From the NCBI GenBank assembly GCA_006383075.2, contig SMNH02000001.1:561945-625944 (forward strand): a stretch of 64,000 nucleotides of DNA. Direction: 5' to 3'. Source of the DNA: Kordia sp. TARA_039_SRF (GTDB lineage: Bacteria > Bacteroidota > Bacteroidia > Flavobacteriales > Flavobacteriaceae). How positions within the stretch are numbered: the stretch's first letter is position 1; every line of letters starts with the position of its first letter. Shown in pieces: positions 8,573-17,811 of the stretch. The position numbers and the translations under genes are program-made. The notes under the pieces were generated by a model that had not been told where the DNA came from, searched no databases, and saw only the letters and a list, made by a program, of their open reading frames with translations.

Positions 8573-9046
8573 TTGAAACGTTTAGACGAGCCTTTTGAAG
8601 TAACTATCGACGAAGTTGTCCAAGAAAAATTAAAACTTTTGGAGTTGCAAGATGGTGATGTACTTGCCGATTTGGGTTGTGGCGATGCGCGAAATTTGAT
8701 TGCTGCCGCCAAACTTGCTAACGTACATTGTATTGGTTATGAAATACTGCCCGAAGCATTAAAAGCTGCAAGAAAAAACGTGGATGCAGAACATCTTTCC
8801 AATCGCATCAAGATTGTAGAAAGCGATTTTTTAAACGCTAATATTTCTAAAGTAACCAAATTGATTTTATACTTAACCCGCAACTCTTTAGGCAAACTTT
8901 CAATCAAATTAGAAAAAGAACTCCCAAAAGGCGCCATTATCGTCACGCATGATTTTGATATTCCAGGTTGGAAAGCTGATAAAATCATTGATTTTACATC
9001 AAAAGAAGCGTTTTTATTTACGTTTTATGTGTATTATGTGAAGTGA
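8573..9046 (+). CDS. SAM-dependent methyltransferase-like protein
   Basis: A 157-residue Rossmann-fold protein. Motif I is LADLGCGDARN near residues 32-42, then the acidic ribose-binding residue in CIGYEILPEAL, and VESDFLNA as motif III. It resembles small class I methyltransferases of the type that modify proteins or small molecules; the substrate is unknown. The frame has no in-frame ATG upstream and only a TTG at 8573 gives a full domain, so this is probably a real TTG start. It lies divergent from RiPP precursor 1, but a link to that peptide is only positional. Confidence 0.82.
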   Translation: MKRLDEPFEVTIDEVVQEKLKLLELQDGDVLADLGCGDARNLIAAAKLANVHCIGYEILPEALKAARKNVDAEHLSNRIKIVESDFLNANISKVTKLILYLTRNSLGKLSIKLEKELPKGAIIVTHDFDIPGWKADKIIDFTSKEAFLFTFYVYYVK

Positions 9047-9078
9047 TAAAGTGGTTCTTTTTTAAATTGAAAGCAAAA

Positions 9079-9106
9079 AAACAGCAACCATTTCTGATTG
9101 CTGTTT
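9079..9106. terminator. Bidirectional terminator hairpin
   Basis: AAACAGCAA (9079-9087) pairs with TTGCTGTTT (9098-9106), with A- and T-rich flanks, between the convergent methyltransferase and pyrophosphatase genes. Confidence 0.8.
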
Positions 9107-9130
9107 GTAAAAAATATAAAAAGTCGGTTT

Positions 9131-11425
9131 TTATAAATTTTCCTCTTTCATTGTGATAATATTCAAAGCTACCTCAGCTTCGTCAGCTTCTTCTGCATTT
9201 ACTTGAATTACATTGGTATCAACTTCTTCAGCTGTAGCTGTTTCATCTGAATGTCCACCTAAAATTGGCGCAACTACTAAACCAATTAAACAAGTTAACT
9301 TGATTAGAATATTCATTGATGGTCCAGAAGTATCTTTGAATGGATCTCCAACGGTATCACCTGTTACTGCTGCTTTATGCGCATCAGAACCTTTATAAGT
9401 CATTTCCCCGTTAATTTCAACACCTGCTTCAAACGATTTTTTAGCGTTATCCCAAGCACCACCTGCGTTGTTTTGGAAAATTGCCCAAAGTACACCACTT
9501 ACAGTAACTCCTGCCATATATCCTCCTAGCATTTCTGCAATTGCTTTGCTTTCCATTCCGAATGCTAATGGAACAAAAGCAATTGCCAGTGGGAATCCGA
9601 TTGTTAATAAACCTGGTAACATCATTTCTTTTAAGGATGCTTTCGTTGAAATTGCCACACATTTGTCGTATTCTGGTTTTCCAGTACCTTCCATAATTCC
9701 AGCAATTTCTTTGAACTGACGACGTACTTCGTATACCATTTCCATCGCTGCTTTTCCTACGGCATTCATAGCCAATGCAGAAAATACTACAGGCACCATT
9801 CCTCCAACAAATAACATGGCTAATACAGGTGCTTTAAAAATGTTGATTCCGTCAATATCAGTAAATGTTACATACGCTGCAAATAATGCTAAGGAAGTTA
9901 ATGCTGCAGAAGCAATGGCAAAACCTTTTCCAGTTGCTGCAGTTGTGTTTCCTACTGAATCTAAAATATCTGTACGTTCTCTTACAATTGGATCTTGCTC
10001 ACTCATTTCTGCAATTCCTCCAGCGTTGTCAGCAATTGGACCAAATGCGTCTATTGCTAACTGCATTGCCGTTGTTGCCATCATTGCTGAAGCTGCCATA
10101 GCAACTCCATAGAATCCTGCAAATGCGTAAGATGCCCAAATTGCCGCAGCAAATAAAATAACCGATGAAAATGTAGAAATCATTCCTGTTGCCAAACCAG
10201 CAATAATGTTAGTTCCTGCTCCAGTACTTGATTTTTGTACGATTTCTAAGATTGGTTTTTTACCCAATCCTGTATAATATTCTGTTACCGCAGAAATAAC
10301 ACCACCTACAAATAATCCAACTAAAGTCGCATAGAATACACGAATCGAAGCAATTGTAATTGGCTCACCTCCATTTTCTCCAAAGAATTTCATTGAAATT
10401 TGCTCTGGCAACATATAATAAATTAAACCAAAACAAGCTACTGCAACTAATACGATTGACGTCCAGTTACCTACGTTCAATGCGCCCATTACTTGCGCTT
10501 CTTTGGCATCGTTATTTTTAATCTTCACTAACATGGTTCCAATCACAGAAATGATGATTCCTGCACCTGCAATGGCTACAGGTAGTAATACAGGACCAAT
10601 TCCTCCGAATCCGTCAACACTTCCGCCCATATCTTTGATGATATAGTTTCCTAATACCATTGCCGCTAACACTGTTGCTACATACGAACCGAATAAATCG
10701 GCTCCCATTCCTGCCACATCTCCTACATTATCTCCTACGTTATCTGCAATCGTTGCAGGGTTACGTGGATCATCTTCTGGAATTCCTGCTTCTACTTTAC
10801 CAACTAAATCCGCTCCTACATCGGCTGCTTTCGTGTAGATTCCTCCACCAACACGAGCAAACAATGCGATTGATTCTGCTCCTAACGAGAATCCTGCCAA
10901 TGTTTCTAACACGATAGTCATATCATCAGTGTTTGTCCAAACACCGCCCATGAAATAATGAAAGAATAGCAAAAAGAATGCTGTAAGTCCTAAAACTGCT
11001 AAACCAGCAACTCCTAATCCCATAACAGTTCCACCTCCAAAAGATATTTTTAAAGCATTTGGCAAACTAGTACGTGCTGCTTGTGTGGTTCGAACATTTG
11101 TTTTCGTCGCTATTTTCATCCCTATGTTTCCTGCATACGCAGAAAAGATAGCTCCAAAAATAAATGCAATTACGATCATCCAGTGTGTGGTTGGCACTAT
11201 GAATGAAACTCCTGCAAGTGCTGCACTTACAACAATTACAAATATTGCTAAAAGACGATATTCAGCATTTAAGAAAGCCAATGCGCCTTCGTAGATGTGA
11301 TCGGAGATTTCTTTCATTGTCCCGTCGCCTGCATCTTGTTTCATTACCCAAGACTTTTTAATAAGCATGTAGATTAAGCCTAGCAATGCTGCTGCTATTG
11401 GCATGTAAATCATCAGTGATTCCAT
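9131..11425 (-). CDS. hppA: Membrane-bound ion-pumping pyrophosphatase
   Basis: A 764-residue integral membrane enzyme with about 16 helices that hydrolyses pyrophosphate and pumps H+ or Na+ out of the cytoplasm. The catalytic motif [20 protein letters not shown] sits near residue 228. Other family signatures are [20 protein letters not shown] and DNAGGIAEM. The motif [10 protein letters not shown] has Ala rather than Lys at the position that decides potassium dependence, so it belongs to the K+-dependent class; the pumped ion cannot be settled by eye. The C-terminal acidic tail ([19 protein letters not shown]) is longer than usual. It lies just downstream of soluble ppa but is separated by a terminator, so the two are probably regulated apart. 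Confidence 0.97.
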   Translation of the reverse strand: MESLMIYMPIAAALLGLIYMLIKKSWVMKQDAGDGTMKEISDHIYEGALAFLNAEYRLLAIFVIVVSAALAGVSFIVPTTHWMIVIAFIFGAIFSAYAGNIGMKIATKTNVRTTQAARTSLPNALKISFGGGTVMGLGVAGLAVLGLTAFFLLFFHYFMGGVWTNTDDMTIVLETLAGFSLGAESIALFARVGGGIYTKAADVGADLVGKVEAGIPEDDPRNPATIADNVGDNVGDVAGMGADLFGSYVATVLAAMVLGNYIIKDMGGSVDGFGGIGPVLLPVAIAGAGIIISVIGTMLVKIKNNDAKEAQVMGALNVGNWTSIVLVAVACFGLIYYMLPEQISMKFFGENGGEPITIASIRVFYATLVGLFVGGVISAVTEYYTGLGKKPILEIVQKSSTGAGTNIIAGLATGMISTFSSVILFAAAIWASYAFAGFYGVAMAASAMMATTAMQLAIDAFGPIADNAGGIAEMSEQDPIVRERTDILDSVGNTTAATGKGFAIASAALTSLALFAAYVTFTDIDGINIFKAPVLAMLFVGGMVPVVFSALAMNAVGKAAMEMVYEVRRQFKEIAGIMEGTGKPEYDKCVAISTKASLKEMMLPGLLTIGFPLAIAFVPLAFGMESKAIAEMLGGYMAGVTVSGVLWAIFQNNAGGAWDNAKKSFEAGVEINGEMTYKGSDAHKAAVTGDTVGDPFKDTSGPSMNILIKLTCLIGLVVAPILGGHSDETATAEEVDTNVIQVNAEEADEAEVALNIITMKEENL

Positions 11426-11484
11426 ATTATTTGTTTGATTTGTTAATTAGCGGCGTAAAAGTAACAAAATCAAGCAGAAAAAAA

Positions 11485-11510
11485 AACCTTCTAAATCGCT
11501 TTAGAAGGTT
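11485..11510 (-). terminator. Rho-independent terminator after ppa
   Basis: A perfect 11-bp stem AACCTTCTAAA / TTTAGAAGGTT with a TCGC loop. A-runs to the left give a T-run on the minus strand. It ends the ppa transcript before hppA begins. Confidence 0.88.
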
Positions 11511-11540
11511 TTTTTTAAGATTTCTGATGTAATCCTTTTT

Positions 11541-12068
11541 TTATATGGTGAAGTCGCCGTTCTTTTTGTGTTCGCTCGCTTCATAACGCGCAATGCATTT
11601 ATCTACAATTTCATAGGCTTCTGCTGCATTTCCCCAGCCACCAACATCTACTTTTTTCTTTTCTAAATCTTTGTATACTTGGAAAAAGTGCGTAATTTCT
11701 TTGATTCGGTGCGGATTCAAATCTTCAATGTCCTCATACGAATTCCAAATAGGATCGCTTACAGGAACACATACTATTTTTTCATCTGGACCTTTTTCGT
11801 CTGCCATGTGGAATACGCCAATTGGCTTGATTTCCATCACACACATTGGAAATGTAGGTTCGGTTCCTAAGACTAAAACGTCTAACGGATCGCCGTCCAA
11901 CGCTAATGTTTCTGGAATAAAACCGTAATCACCAGGATACATCATGGACGAGAATAACATTCTGTCAAAACGTATCTTTTTTAAGTCAAAGTCGTACTCG
12001 TATTTATTTCTGCTTCCTTTTGGAATTTCAATCAGTGCGTCAAAAGTGCCTTTTTCTTTCGCTGTCAT
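11541..12068 (-). CDS. ppa: Soluble inorganic pyrophosphatase (family I)
   Basis: A 175-residue cytoplasmic enzyme hydrolysing pyrophosphate to phosphate, pulling biosynthetic reactions forward. The family I signature DGDPLDVLVL is present near residue 68, preceded by MYPGDYGFIPETL with its active-site Tyr. Lys and Arg residues in EIPKGSRNKYEYD supply phosphate contacts. Length matches the bacterial family I enzymes. Its neighbour is a membrane pyrophosphatase, so the cell can either waste or conserve the energy of pyrophosphate. Confidence 0.96.
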   Translation of the reverse strand: MTAKEKGTFDALIEIPKGSRNKYEYDFDLKKIRFDRMLFSSMMYPGDYGFIPETLALDGDPLDVLVLGTEPTFPMCVMEIKPIGVFHMADEKGPDEKIVCVPVSDPIWNSYEDIEDLNPHRIKEITHFFQVYKDLEKKKVDVGGWGNAAEAYEIVDKCIARYEASEHKKNGDFTI

Positions 12069-12154
12069 ATTTTCAATTATTACGCATTTTTAAAAACGGC
12101 TGCAAATTTAGGTAAAACCATCAGATTGACCAATGGAGAAGTGGTTTAATTTTA

Positions 12155-14677
12155 TTAAAAATGAAATCCAAATGCTCCTGTAACACCAAATTGACGCGCA
12201 TCTATATTTCCTTTGTAGTTGCCTCTAAAGTTAAAATCGATTCGGAAAATTTTAAAAATGTTGCCGATTCCGAGTGAATATTCCCAGTAAATTTCTTTGT
12301 TGGGCGCGATGCCTTCTGGCGTAATGCTTCTAAAAGGCAAACTTTGAAACGCAGGAACGTTCATGTCTACGTTTTCTTGCGAGATTTCTCCCCAAACACC
12401 ACGAATTCCAACAATTTCACGTAAATTTAATTTTCGTAAAAACGGAATTCTTGAGAACAATCGTCCGTTGAAATTATGCTCAATATGCAATGAAGCATAC
12501 GTATCTGTCACGAATTCGTAAAAGTTTAATTGTGAAAAAGTATTGTGAATTGAGAAGTATGCTTGATTTCCTGGCACTACATTTAGCAAGCTTAACGGTA
12601 CGGTTCCAAAGGTTTTTCCAGCCTCAAAAGTCGTGTAGGTTCGTCCAAATCCACCGACTTGAAAAGGTTGTCTGTAAAATAATTGCAATCTGGAATAGTT
12701 GAAATCACTGTTGAATAATCCTTCCACGCCGCGTGCATAATTCAGATAGATTCGCGGATAATCGTCATTGACAATTTTACGTTCCACTCCGTGACGAATG
12801 GTTTTTCGCCCTGGTGTCATATCTACAGAGAAATTGACTTCCGACTGAACCAATCGGTCATTAATACCATTTGGCGCTTGCGGATCGAGATAGGACAAAC
12901 TAAAGGTTGTTGGCGATGCCGAACGCATGGTTTTATACGAACTTCCCAAACGAAAAGTCATGTTTTTGATAGGCTCCATTTCCAACGCAAACGTAGTTAA
13001 ATTGATGTTTGTTAAGCGATCGCTGTTTCCAGAAGCAAATAGCGCGGATGAGGCAAAGCTTCGTCCCAAAACATTGTCATTTACGGTTAAACTTACGCCT
13101 GTTTGTTCTACATCGCGGCGATTTCCTGCGGAAATAATCAAGCGATTTTTTGGGTTAAGCAACCATTTTCCTGAGATTCCGTATTTGAAACGATTGTCCA
13201 TAAATCCGTACGCGCCATAGCCTTCAATACGCCATTTGTCATTCGGTCCAAAATAGGTTCGTCCACCAGCGCGCACTCGAATTCCTTCTACATCGTTGAA
13301 TCCGAAGGTTGAGAAAATTGGTCCGTAATCTAAATTGTATTTGTCAAATTCTACATATCCTGAAGCTAAGATAGACGCCAAACTGTACAAGCGTTTGAAT
13401 TTTGGAACGGTTTTAAGCGTATCCAACATTTTGTATACGCCTTTTTCGTCTTTGTTCAGCTTTTCCATTCGATTGGCTTCCCAAAATTCATCGCTGCGTT
13501 CGTAAATGTCCTCGTTAAACGGATTGATTTCTTTTTTATAGAATTCTTCTGGTTTTTCTTCATCAAACACATAATTGTCATACAACGTAGTACGTTTTCC
13601 GTAGACACCTTTGGACTTTTCTTTTTTGTTTAATGCGAAATCTGACAACATATAATCGCGCTTGAGCAAGAATACCGAATCGTTCAAAACGTCAAATTCT
13701 TGTTCTATGTAAATTTCTTTTACCCAGTTGATATTGGCGCTTTTACTGGCTTGAAGATTGATTTTTTTGATGGCAAATGTAGAATCATTCACCCAAAAAT
13801 CACCTTTAAAGGTAAGTTCGTTTTTTCGTCGCGGATAGTAGACAATATTGTAACACCATTTGTTATCGATAAAAGCCGTATCGACCAATACATAGTTATA
13901 CGTGTTGATTCCCGTACGCGATAATGGACTTGTAAAACTTTTGTCAAAAAACTTCAGGTAATTATCGTAAATATCATAATCGGCATATAAATCTTTGATA
14001 AAAGCTGTAATGGTTTCGTTGCTGCTAAAACCAGAGTTTTTGTTCCCGATTAGGTCTTCTTTTTCTTTGTTTTTGACATTGTCGCCATAGACTTTTGAGA
14101 AGGCTTCGTTGATGAAAATTGGCAGATAGGTTTTCCCTGTAACGCTAGATGTGTCAATTTCGTTGAAGATAAATTCCATGCCGCGAAAGAGTCTACTTTT
14201 CATCATGGCACTGTCAATCGTATTCAAATCAAATTCTACTTTTTCGTACTTATCGTATTGATATTGTTTGAATTGACGAATTCCATTGAATCGTTTTCGC
14301 TGCCATATTTTTCGAAGAATATCGATGGCAGGATTGTTTTTTTTGGGTTGTTTTCCCGAAACTATAACAACAGCATTGAGTTTTTCACCTTCACCCAAGG
14401 TGACTTCCATGTTGTAATTGACCTTTTTGGACAATTGAACTTCTTTCGTTTCATATCCCACAAAAGAAAAAATAACTACGGTATATGTTTTATCAGATTC
14501 CAAATAAAATCGCCCATCTTCATTGGTGATGGTACCTTCAATAGAGTTTTTAAATACCACATTGGCAAAAGGTACAGGTTCACCTGACGTATCTTTGACT
14601 ACTCCACTTACTTTGGTTTGGGAAAAACCTGTATAACAGAATAGAATGGCTATAAAACAATAAAATGTAGTCTTCAA
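12155..14677 (-). CDS. DUF5686 outer-membrane protein with carboxypeptidase-like domain
   Basis: An 840-residue protein. A signal peptide (MKTTFYCFIAILFCYTGFSQ) is followed by a CarboxypepD_reg-like beta-sandwich (TKVSGVVKDTSGEPVPFANV, NEDGRFYLES). Then comes the long DUF5686 region (IDILRKIWQRKRFN, FWVNDSTFAIKKI) and a C-terminal beta-barrel ending in GVTGAFGFHF with a terminal Phe, as in outer-membrane proteins. The family is a conserved Bacteroidota outer-membrane protein of unknown role. The only start giving the complete signal peptide is TTG at 14677; an in-frame stop lies just upstream, so a TTG start is well supported. Confidence 0.88.
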   Translation of the reverse strand: MKTTFYCFIAILFCYTGFSQTKVSGVVKDTSGEPVPFANVVFKNSIEGTITNEDGRFYLESDKTYTVVIFSFVGYETKEVQLSKKVNYNMEVTLGEGEKLNAVVIVSGKQPKKNNPAIDILRKIWQRKRFNGIRQFKQYQYDKYEKVEFDLNTIDSAMMKSRLFRGMEFIFNEIDTSSVTGKTYLPIFINEAFSKVYGDNVKNKEKEDLIGNKNSGFSSNETITAFIKDLYADYDIYDNYLKFFDKSFTSPLSRTGINTYNYVLVDTAFIDNKWCYNIVYYPRRKNELTFKGDFWVNDSTFAIKKINLQASKSANINWVKEIYIEQEFDVLNDSVFLLKRDYMLSDFALNKKEKSKGVYGKRTTLYDNYVFDEEKPEEFYKKEINPFNEDIYERSDEFWEANRMEKLNKDEKGVYKMLDTLKTVPKFKRLYSLASILASGYVEFDKYNLDYGPIFSTFGFNDVEGIRVRAGGRTYFGPNDKWRIEGYGAYGFMDNRFKYGISGKWLLNPKNRLIISAGNRRDVEQTGVSLTVNDNVLGRSFASSALFASGNSDRLTNINLTTFALEMEPIKNMTFRLGSSYKTMRSASPTTFSLSYLDPQAPNGINDRLVQSEVNFSVDMTPGRKTIRHGVERKIVNDDYPRIYLNYARGVEGLFNSDFNYSRLQLFYRQPFQVGGFGRTYTTFEAGKTFGTVPLSLLNVVPGNQAYFSIHNTFSQLNFYEFVTDTYASLHIEHNFNGRLFSRIPFLRKLNLREIVGIRGVWGEISQENVDMNVPAFQSLPFRSITPEGIAPNKEIYWEYSLGIGNIFKIFRIDFNFRGNYKGNIDARQFGVTGAFGFHF

Positions 14678-14697
14678 ATTTGTGTCATTTTAAAAAC

Positions 14698-14733
14698 AAA
14701 AACTTCATCAACAAACATGCCGATGAAGTTTTT
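14698..14733 (-). terminator. Terminator after pdhB
   Basis: AAAAACTTCATC (14698-14709) pairs with GATGAAGTTTTT (14722-14733). The minus-strand T-run follows directly. It separates pdhB from the DUF5686 gene. Confidence 0.82.
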
Positions 14734-14753
14734 ATAACGTTAAAAGTTCCTGT

Positions 14754-15731
14754 TTATTTGTACATCACTTTTTTTACAGCTTTGATAACGTCATTTTTGT
14801 TTGGCAACCATTCTTCCAATAATACTGGAGAATAGGGTGCTGGCGTATCTGCTGTGTTTATTTTTTGAATTGGCGCATCTAAATAATCAAATGCTTTCGC
14901 TTGTACTTGGTACACGATTTCTGTAGCTACGTTTCCAAATGGCCACGCTTCTTCTAAAATGACCAATCTGTTTGTTTTCTTTACAGAAGTTAAGATAGCA
15001 TCATGATCCATTGGACGTACTGTACGTAAGTCAATAATTTCACAAGAAATGCCTTCTTCTGCTAATTCGTCTGCTGCTTTGTACGCTTCCTTGATGATTT
15101 TTCCGAAAGAAACAATGGTTACATCGCTTCCTTCTCGCTTGATATCTGCTACTCCTAACGGAATGGTATATTCGCCTTCTGGCACTTCGCCTTTATCACC
15201 ATACATTTGCTCTGATTCCATAAAAATTACTGGATCATCATCTCTAATGGCGGTTTTTAATAAACCTTTCGCATCATACGGATTGGACGGTACTACCACT
15301 TTAAGTCCTGGACAGTTGGCATACCAGCTTTCAAAAGCTTGTGAGTGTGTTGCGGCTAATTGTCCCGCAGAAGCTGTTGGACCGCGAAAAACAATTGGAA
15401 TATTTAATTGTCCACCCGACATTTGACGCATTTTGGCTGCGTTATTTATAATTTGATCGATTCCAACTAGTGCAAAGTTGAACGTCATGAATTCGATAAT
15501 TGGTCGGTTTCCGTTCATGGCTGAACCCACTCCGATTCCTGCAAAACCTAATTCTGCAATTGGTGTATCGATAACTCTCTCAGCACCAAACTCATCCAAC
15601 ATTCCTTTCGAAGCTTTGTACGCTCCGTTATATTCGGCAACTTCTTCTCCCATTAAGTAAATGCTTTCGTCAGCGCGCATTTCTTCGCTCATGGCTTCGG
15701 CTACCGCTTCTCTAAACTGTATTGTTTTCAT
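14754..15731 (-). CDS. pdhB: Pyruvate dehydrogenase E1 component, beta subunit
   Basis: A 325-residue thiamine-diphosphate enzyme subunit that, with the alpha subunit, decarboxylates pyruvate for acetyl-CoA production. It shows the transketolase-like pyrimidine-binding region (YLMGEEVAEYNGAYKASKGM with the conserved Glu, RVIDTPIAELGFAGIGVGSA) and the C-terminal transketolase domain (EISCEIIDLRTVRPMD-type segment, ILEEAWPFGNVATEI). It is full length. The alpha subunit is not adjacent in the window; in many Flavobacteria pdhB stands apart from pdhA. An acetoin or 2-oxoacid dehydrogenase beta subunit is a less likely alternative. Confidence 0.93.
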   Translation of the reverse strand: MKTIQFREAVAEAMSEEMRADESIYLMGEEVAEYNGAYKASKGMLDEFGAERVIDTPIAELGFAGIGVGSAMNGNRPIIEFMTFNFALVGIDQIINNAAKMRQMSGGQLNIPIVFRGPTASAGQLAATHSQAFESWYANCPGLKVVVPSNPYDAKGLLKTAIRDDDPVIFMESEQMYGDKGEVPEGEYTIPLGVADIKREGSDVTIVSFGKIIKEAYKAADELAEEGISCEIIDLRTVRPMDHDAILTSVKKTNRLVILEEAWPFGNVATEIVYQVQAKAFDYLDAPIQKINTADTPAPYSPVLLEEWLPNKNDVIKAVKKVMYK

Positions 15732-15793
15732 ACAATTGTTTGTGTTTTAAAAAAGTGAAAAACAAAAATAACAATTAATTCTAAAAATGATAG

Positions 15794-17395
15794 TTACAAA
15801 ATCAAACATTTCTTAAAGATTAATGTTTTTATGATTTCTTTAGTAAAAGCGTGTACTCTTTGAAAATCTTCTTGATTTTCAACATCAAAAATGGTAGAGA
15901 ATTCGTTGATGACTTCATGAATCGCGACTTTGTATTCAAATAAGTCTAATAATATGTATTCATATTCGGTTAGCACAATTTCTTTAAAGTTGGTTTTCTT
16001 TTCCAAATTGTATGTGCCAAGCGGAATTTTGAAGCAATAAAATTCATTCGATTCCGCTTCTAAATTCACCTCAACTTTAAACAAACGCTCAAAAATTTCC
16101 TGCGTTATCCAATTCCAATCCGTTTTTATCAATTTCCCTGAAGGATTTGTTTGTAATTCTTTGGCGAGAAAAGTGGTTTCATCCAAAGTTAAGAGTTTTT
16201 CACGGCGATGCACATTTACAATATCTTCCAATTGCAACCACAACGGATTGGTAATTTGCTGCTGCATTACCACAGTTTCATATTCAAAATCTAGAATTTC
16301 TAGCAAACATTTTTGGTGTGTTTCTTTTTGTGTTTGAATGTGCATTTTACAATGTTCATAAAAGCATTTAAAAATGTCGGTTTGCAGATTTTTCAGTGGA
16401 AAATACGCAGTTTTAAATGTTTCTGTGATGGAAACTTCAAGTGTGTTGAATAGCACAAGTGTTCTTCGGAACGCGATGCTTACTTGCTGTAAAAGAAACG
16501 CATCAAAAGTGAAGTCGCTCGTACTTTTAGAAGCAATCGTACTTTCTGAAAATGGTGTCGAAATTTGCTGAATGTTTATGTTTTGGCGCAAGTCGCTTAG
16601 TATTTTTTTGCACGATGCAACTGCTGTTGATGATTCGTTTGTTTTTTCAATATGTTGGATAAGTTTTTCAAGCACTTCAATATTGGGCGATTCGTTTAGT
16701 GCTTGACACCATTGTATTCGCGTGTAAAACATGTGTGAAACATCTTGCGAAGTGAGCGAATGTTCTCTTTGATTGAAAAAAGCAGTGTTTTTTTGCAGAT
16801 AATTTTCTTTGAATTCTTCCAACATTTCTTCATTCTCCATTGGAGATTGATAGGTATGATAGTTTCCTGTTATCAATGCAATATCTTCATACAAACACAG
16901 GGATTTACTTACTTTGGCAATTTCTTTATTATTGTAATAATCTGCTAGTAACAAAAATGTGTACGCAATCCCTGAATTTCCTTTATAAAATCCGACAGGC
17001 GATTGTTGTTGCTGTCCGTCATACACACAGCACATTGGCGATAATTGCAACTGAAACAAAAGCGTTTTAAAAAAACTTTCAATCACAGGAGCATACGAAA
17101 TGTCTTCCACCAAATCTTCCAACTGTAGCAACAAATACAACATTCCCGATTTTCCTTCTAAAAAATAACTTTCTATCATGGAATTATACGTACTGTCCAA
17201 AAAATAAGCGACTGGAAAGTGTGCTTTGATAAGCGATTGCCATTGTTGTTGGTTAAATTTTCTTTGATACGCAATCAAAAAAGCCAACATTTCTATTTTT
17301 TCTTCAAAAATGGCTGTTTTTAGGAAATCGTGACACAAATCAAGATTAGTGTCGAATTTCTCTATATATAATTGTAAATCAAAAGGATAATGCAT
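15794..17395 (-). CDS. LanC-like protein, candidate RiPP maturation factor
   Basis: A 533-residue protein starting at the ATG at 17395. Two segments, GKSGMLYLLLQLEDL (from residue 81) and GFYKGNSGIAYTFLLLADYY (from residue 135), look like the G-x-(S/A)-G-x-x-Y-x-x-L-L helices of LanC-type alpha/alpha toroids. The zinc-ligand motifs of active LanC cyclases (W-C-x-G and C-H-G) are not seen, so it may be a degenerate or different-function relative. The last 60 residues (YEYILLDLFEYKVAIHEVI and on) look like a small helical or winged-helix domain and could be a leader-binding tail, but this is a guess. It is divergent from RiPP precursor 2, with a shared 108-bp control region. No signal peptide, so cytoplasmic. 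Confidence 0.5.
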   Translation of the reverse strand: MHYPFDLQLYIEKFDTNLDLCHDFLKTAIFEEKIEMLAFLIAYQRKFNQQQWQSLIKAHFPVAYFLDSTYNSMIESYFLEGKSGMLYLLLQLEDLVEDISYAPVIESFFKTLLFQLQLSPMCCVYDGQQQQSPVGFYKGNSGIAYTFLLLADYYNNKEIAKVSKSLCLYEDIALITGNYHTYQSPMENEEMLEEFKENYLQKNTAFFNQREHSLTSQDVSHMFYTRIQWCQALNESPNIEVLEKLIQHIEKTNESSTAVASCKKILSDLRQNINIQQISTPFSESTIASKSTSDFTFDAFLLQQVSIAFRRTLVLFNTLEVSITETFKTAYFPLKNLQTDIFKCFYEHCKMHIQTQKETHQKCLLEILDFEYETVVMQQQITNPLWLQLEDIVNVHRREKLLTLDETTFLAKELQTNPSGKLIKTDWNWITQEIFERLFKVEVNLEAESNEFYCFKIPLGTYNLEKKTNFKEIVLTEYEYILLDLFEYKVAIHEVINEFSTIFDVENQEDFQRVHAFTKEIIKTLIFKKCLIL

Positions 17396-17422
17396 CAAAA
17401 AATTATTTATACCGTATATTAA

Positions 17423-17443
17423 TTAAGTAAAAACCTTACTTAA
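17423..17443. promoter_or_regulatory. Inverted repeat between LanC-like gene and precursor 2
   Basis: TTAAGTAA (17423-17430) and TTACTTAA (17436-17443) are perfect 8-bp arms around AAACC. Its position in the short divergent gap suggests an operator acting on both genes; no cognate regulator is adjacent. Confidence 0.4.
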
Positions 17444-17503
17444 AGTCCTGTAATTTCTTTTATCTTATGAAAAGAAGTTTAACCATTTAAAATTACAATT
17501 TTT

Positions 17504-17773
17504 ATGAAAAAAAAGGTAAGTATTCAACTTAAATTAAACAAGCGAAGTGTGAGTAGTTTAGACAGAAACACACAAGAGCAGATTAAAGGAGGAAGTTATG
17601 GCTGTGGAACTGGTGGCTCAGGCGGATCTGGAGGTACAGGTGGAACTGGCGGCACAGGCGGTACTGGAAATTGCGAAACGCAAAATAATTGTCCACCACA
17701 AACGCAACAAACATGTTATACATATACCTATCCAAACCCAACATATTGGTGGGATTGCGTGTACGGTTGGTAA
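17504..17773 (+). CDS. RiPP (class I lanthipeptide-like) precursor 2, Gly-rich
   Basis: An 89-residue peptide. Its leader MKKKVSIQLKLNKRSVSSLD has the LxLxK-x-x-V-S-x-L signature and ends at QIKGG. The core opens with C-G-T and a run of GGS/GGT triplets (two GGS, four GGT). A Cys/Thr/Gln-rich stretch follows (NCETQNNCPPQTQQTC), then an aromatic tail with Tyr and three Trp (YWWDCVYGW). Five Cys, none in the leader. It lies between a LanC-like gene and a DUF6734 glycosyltransferase-like gene, the only precursor here with candidate maturation partners on both sides. It has its own terminator. Confidence 0.78.
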   Translation: MKKKVSIQLKLNKRSVSSLDRNTQEQIKGGSYGCGTGGSGGSGGTGGTGGTGGTGNCETQNNCPPQTQQTCYTYTYPNPTYWWDCVYGW

Positions 17774-17786
17774 ACAACGACGATAT

Positions 17787-17811
17787 AAGCTTCTTTCGAG
17801 AAGCTTTTTTT
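17787..17811 (+). terminator. Terminator of precursor 2
   Basis: AAGCTTCT-TTCG-AGAAGCTT followed by a run of T: a textbook intrinsic terminator on the plus strand. Its T-run touches the stop codon of the convergent DUF6734 gene. Confidence 0.9.

Noticed and set aside
9816-10112. Plus-strand frames inside the membrane pyrophosphatase gene
   Set aside because: Low-complexity Ala/Leu-rich complements of membrane helices; the minus-strand gene is unambiguous.
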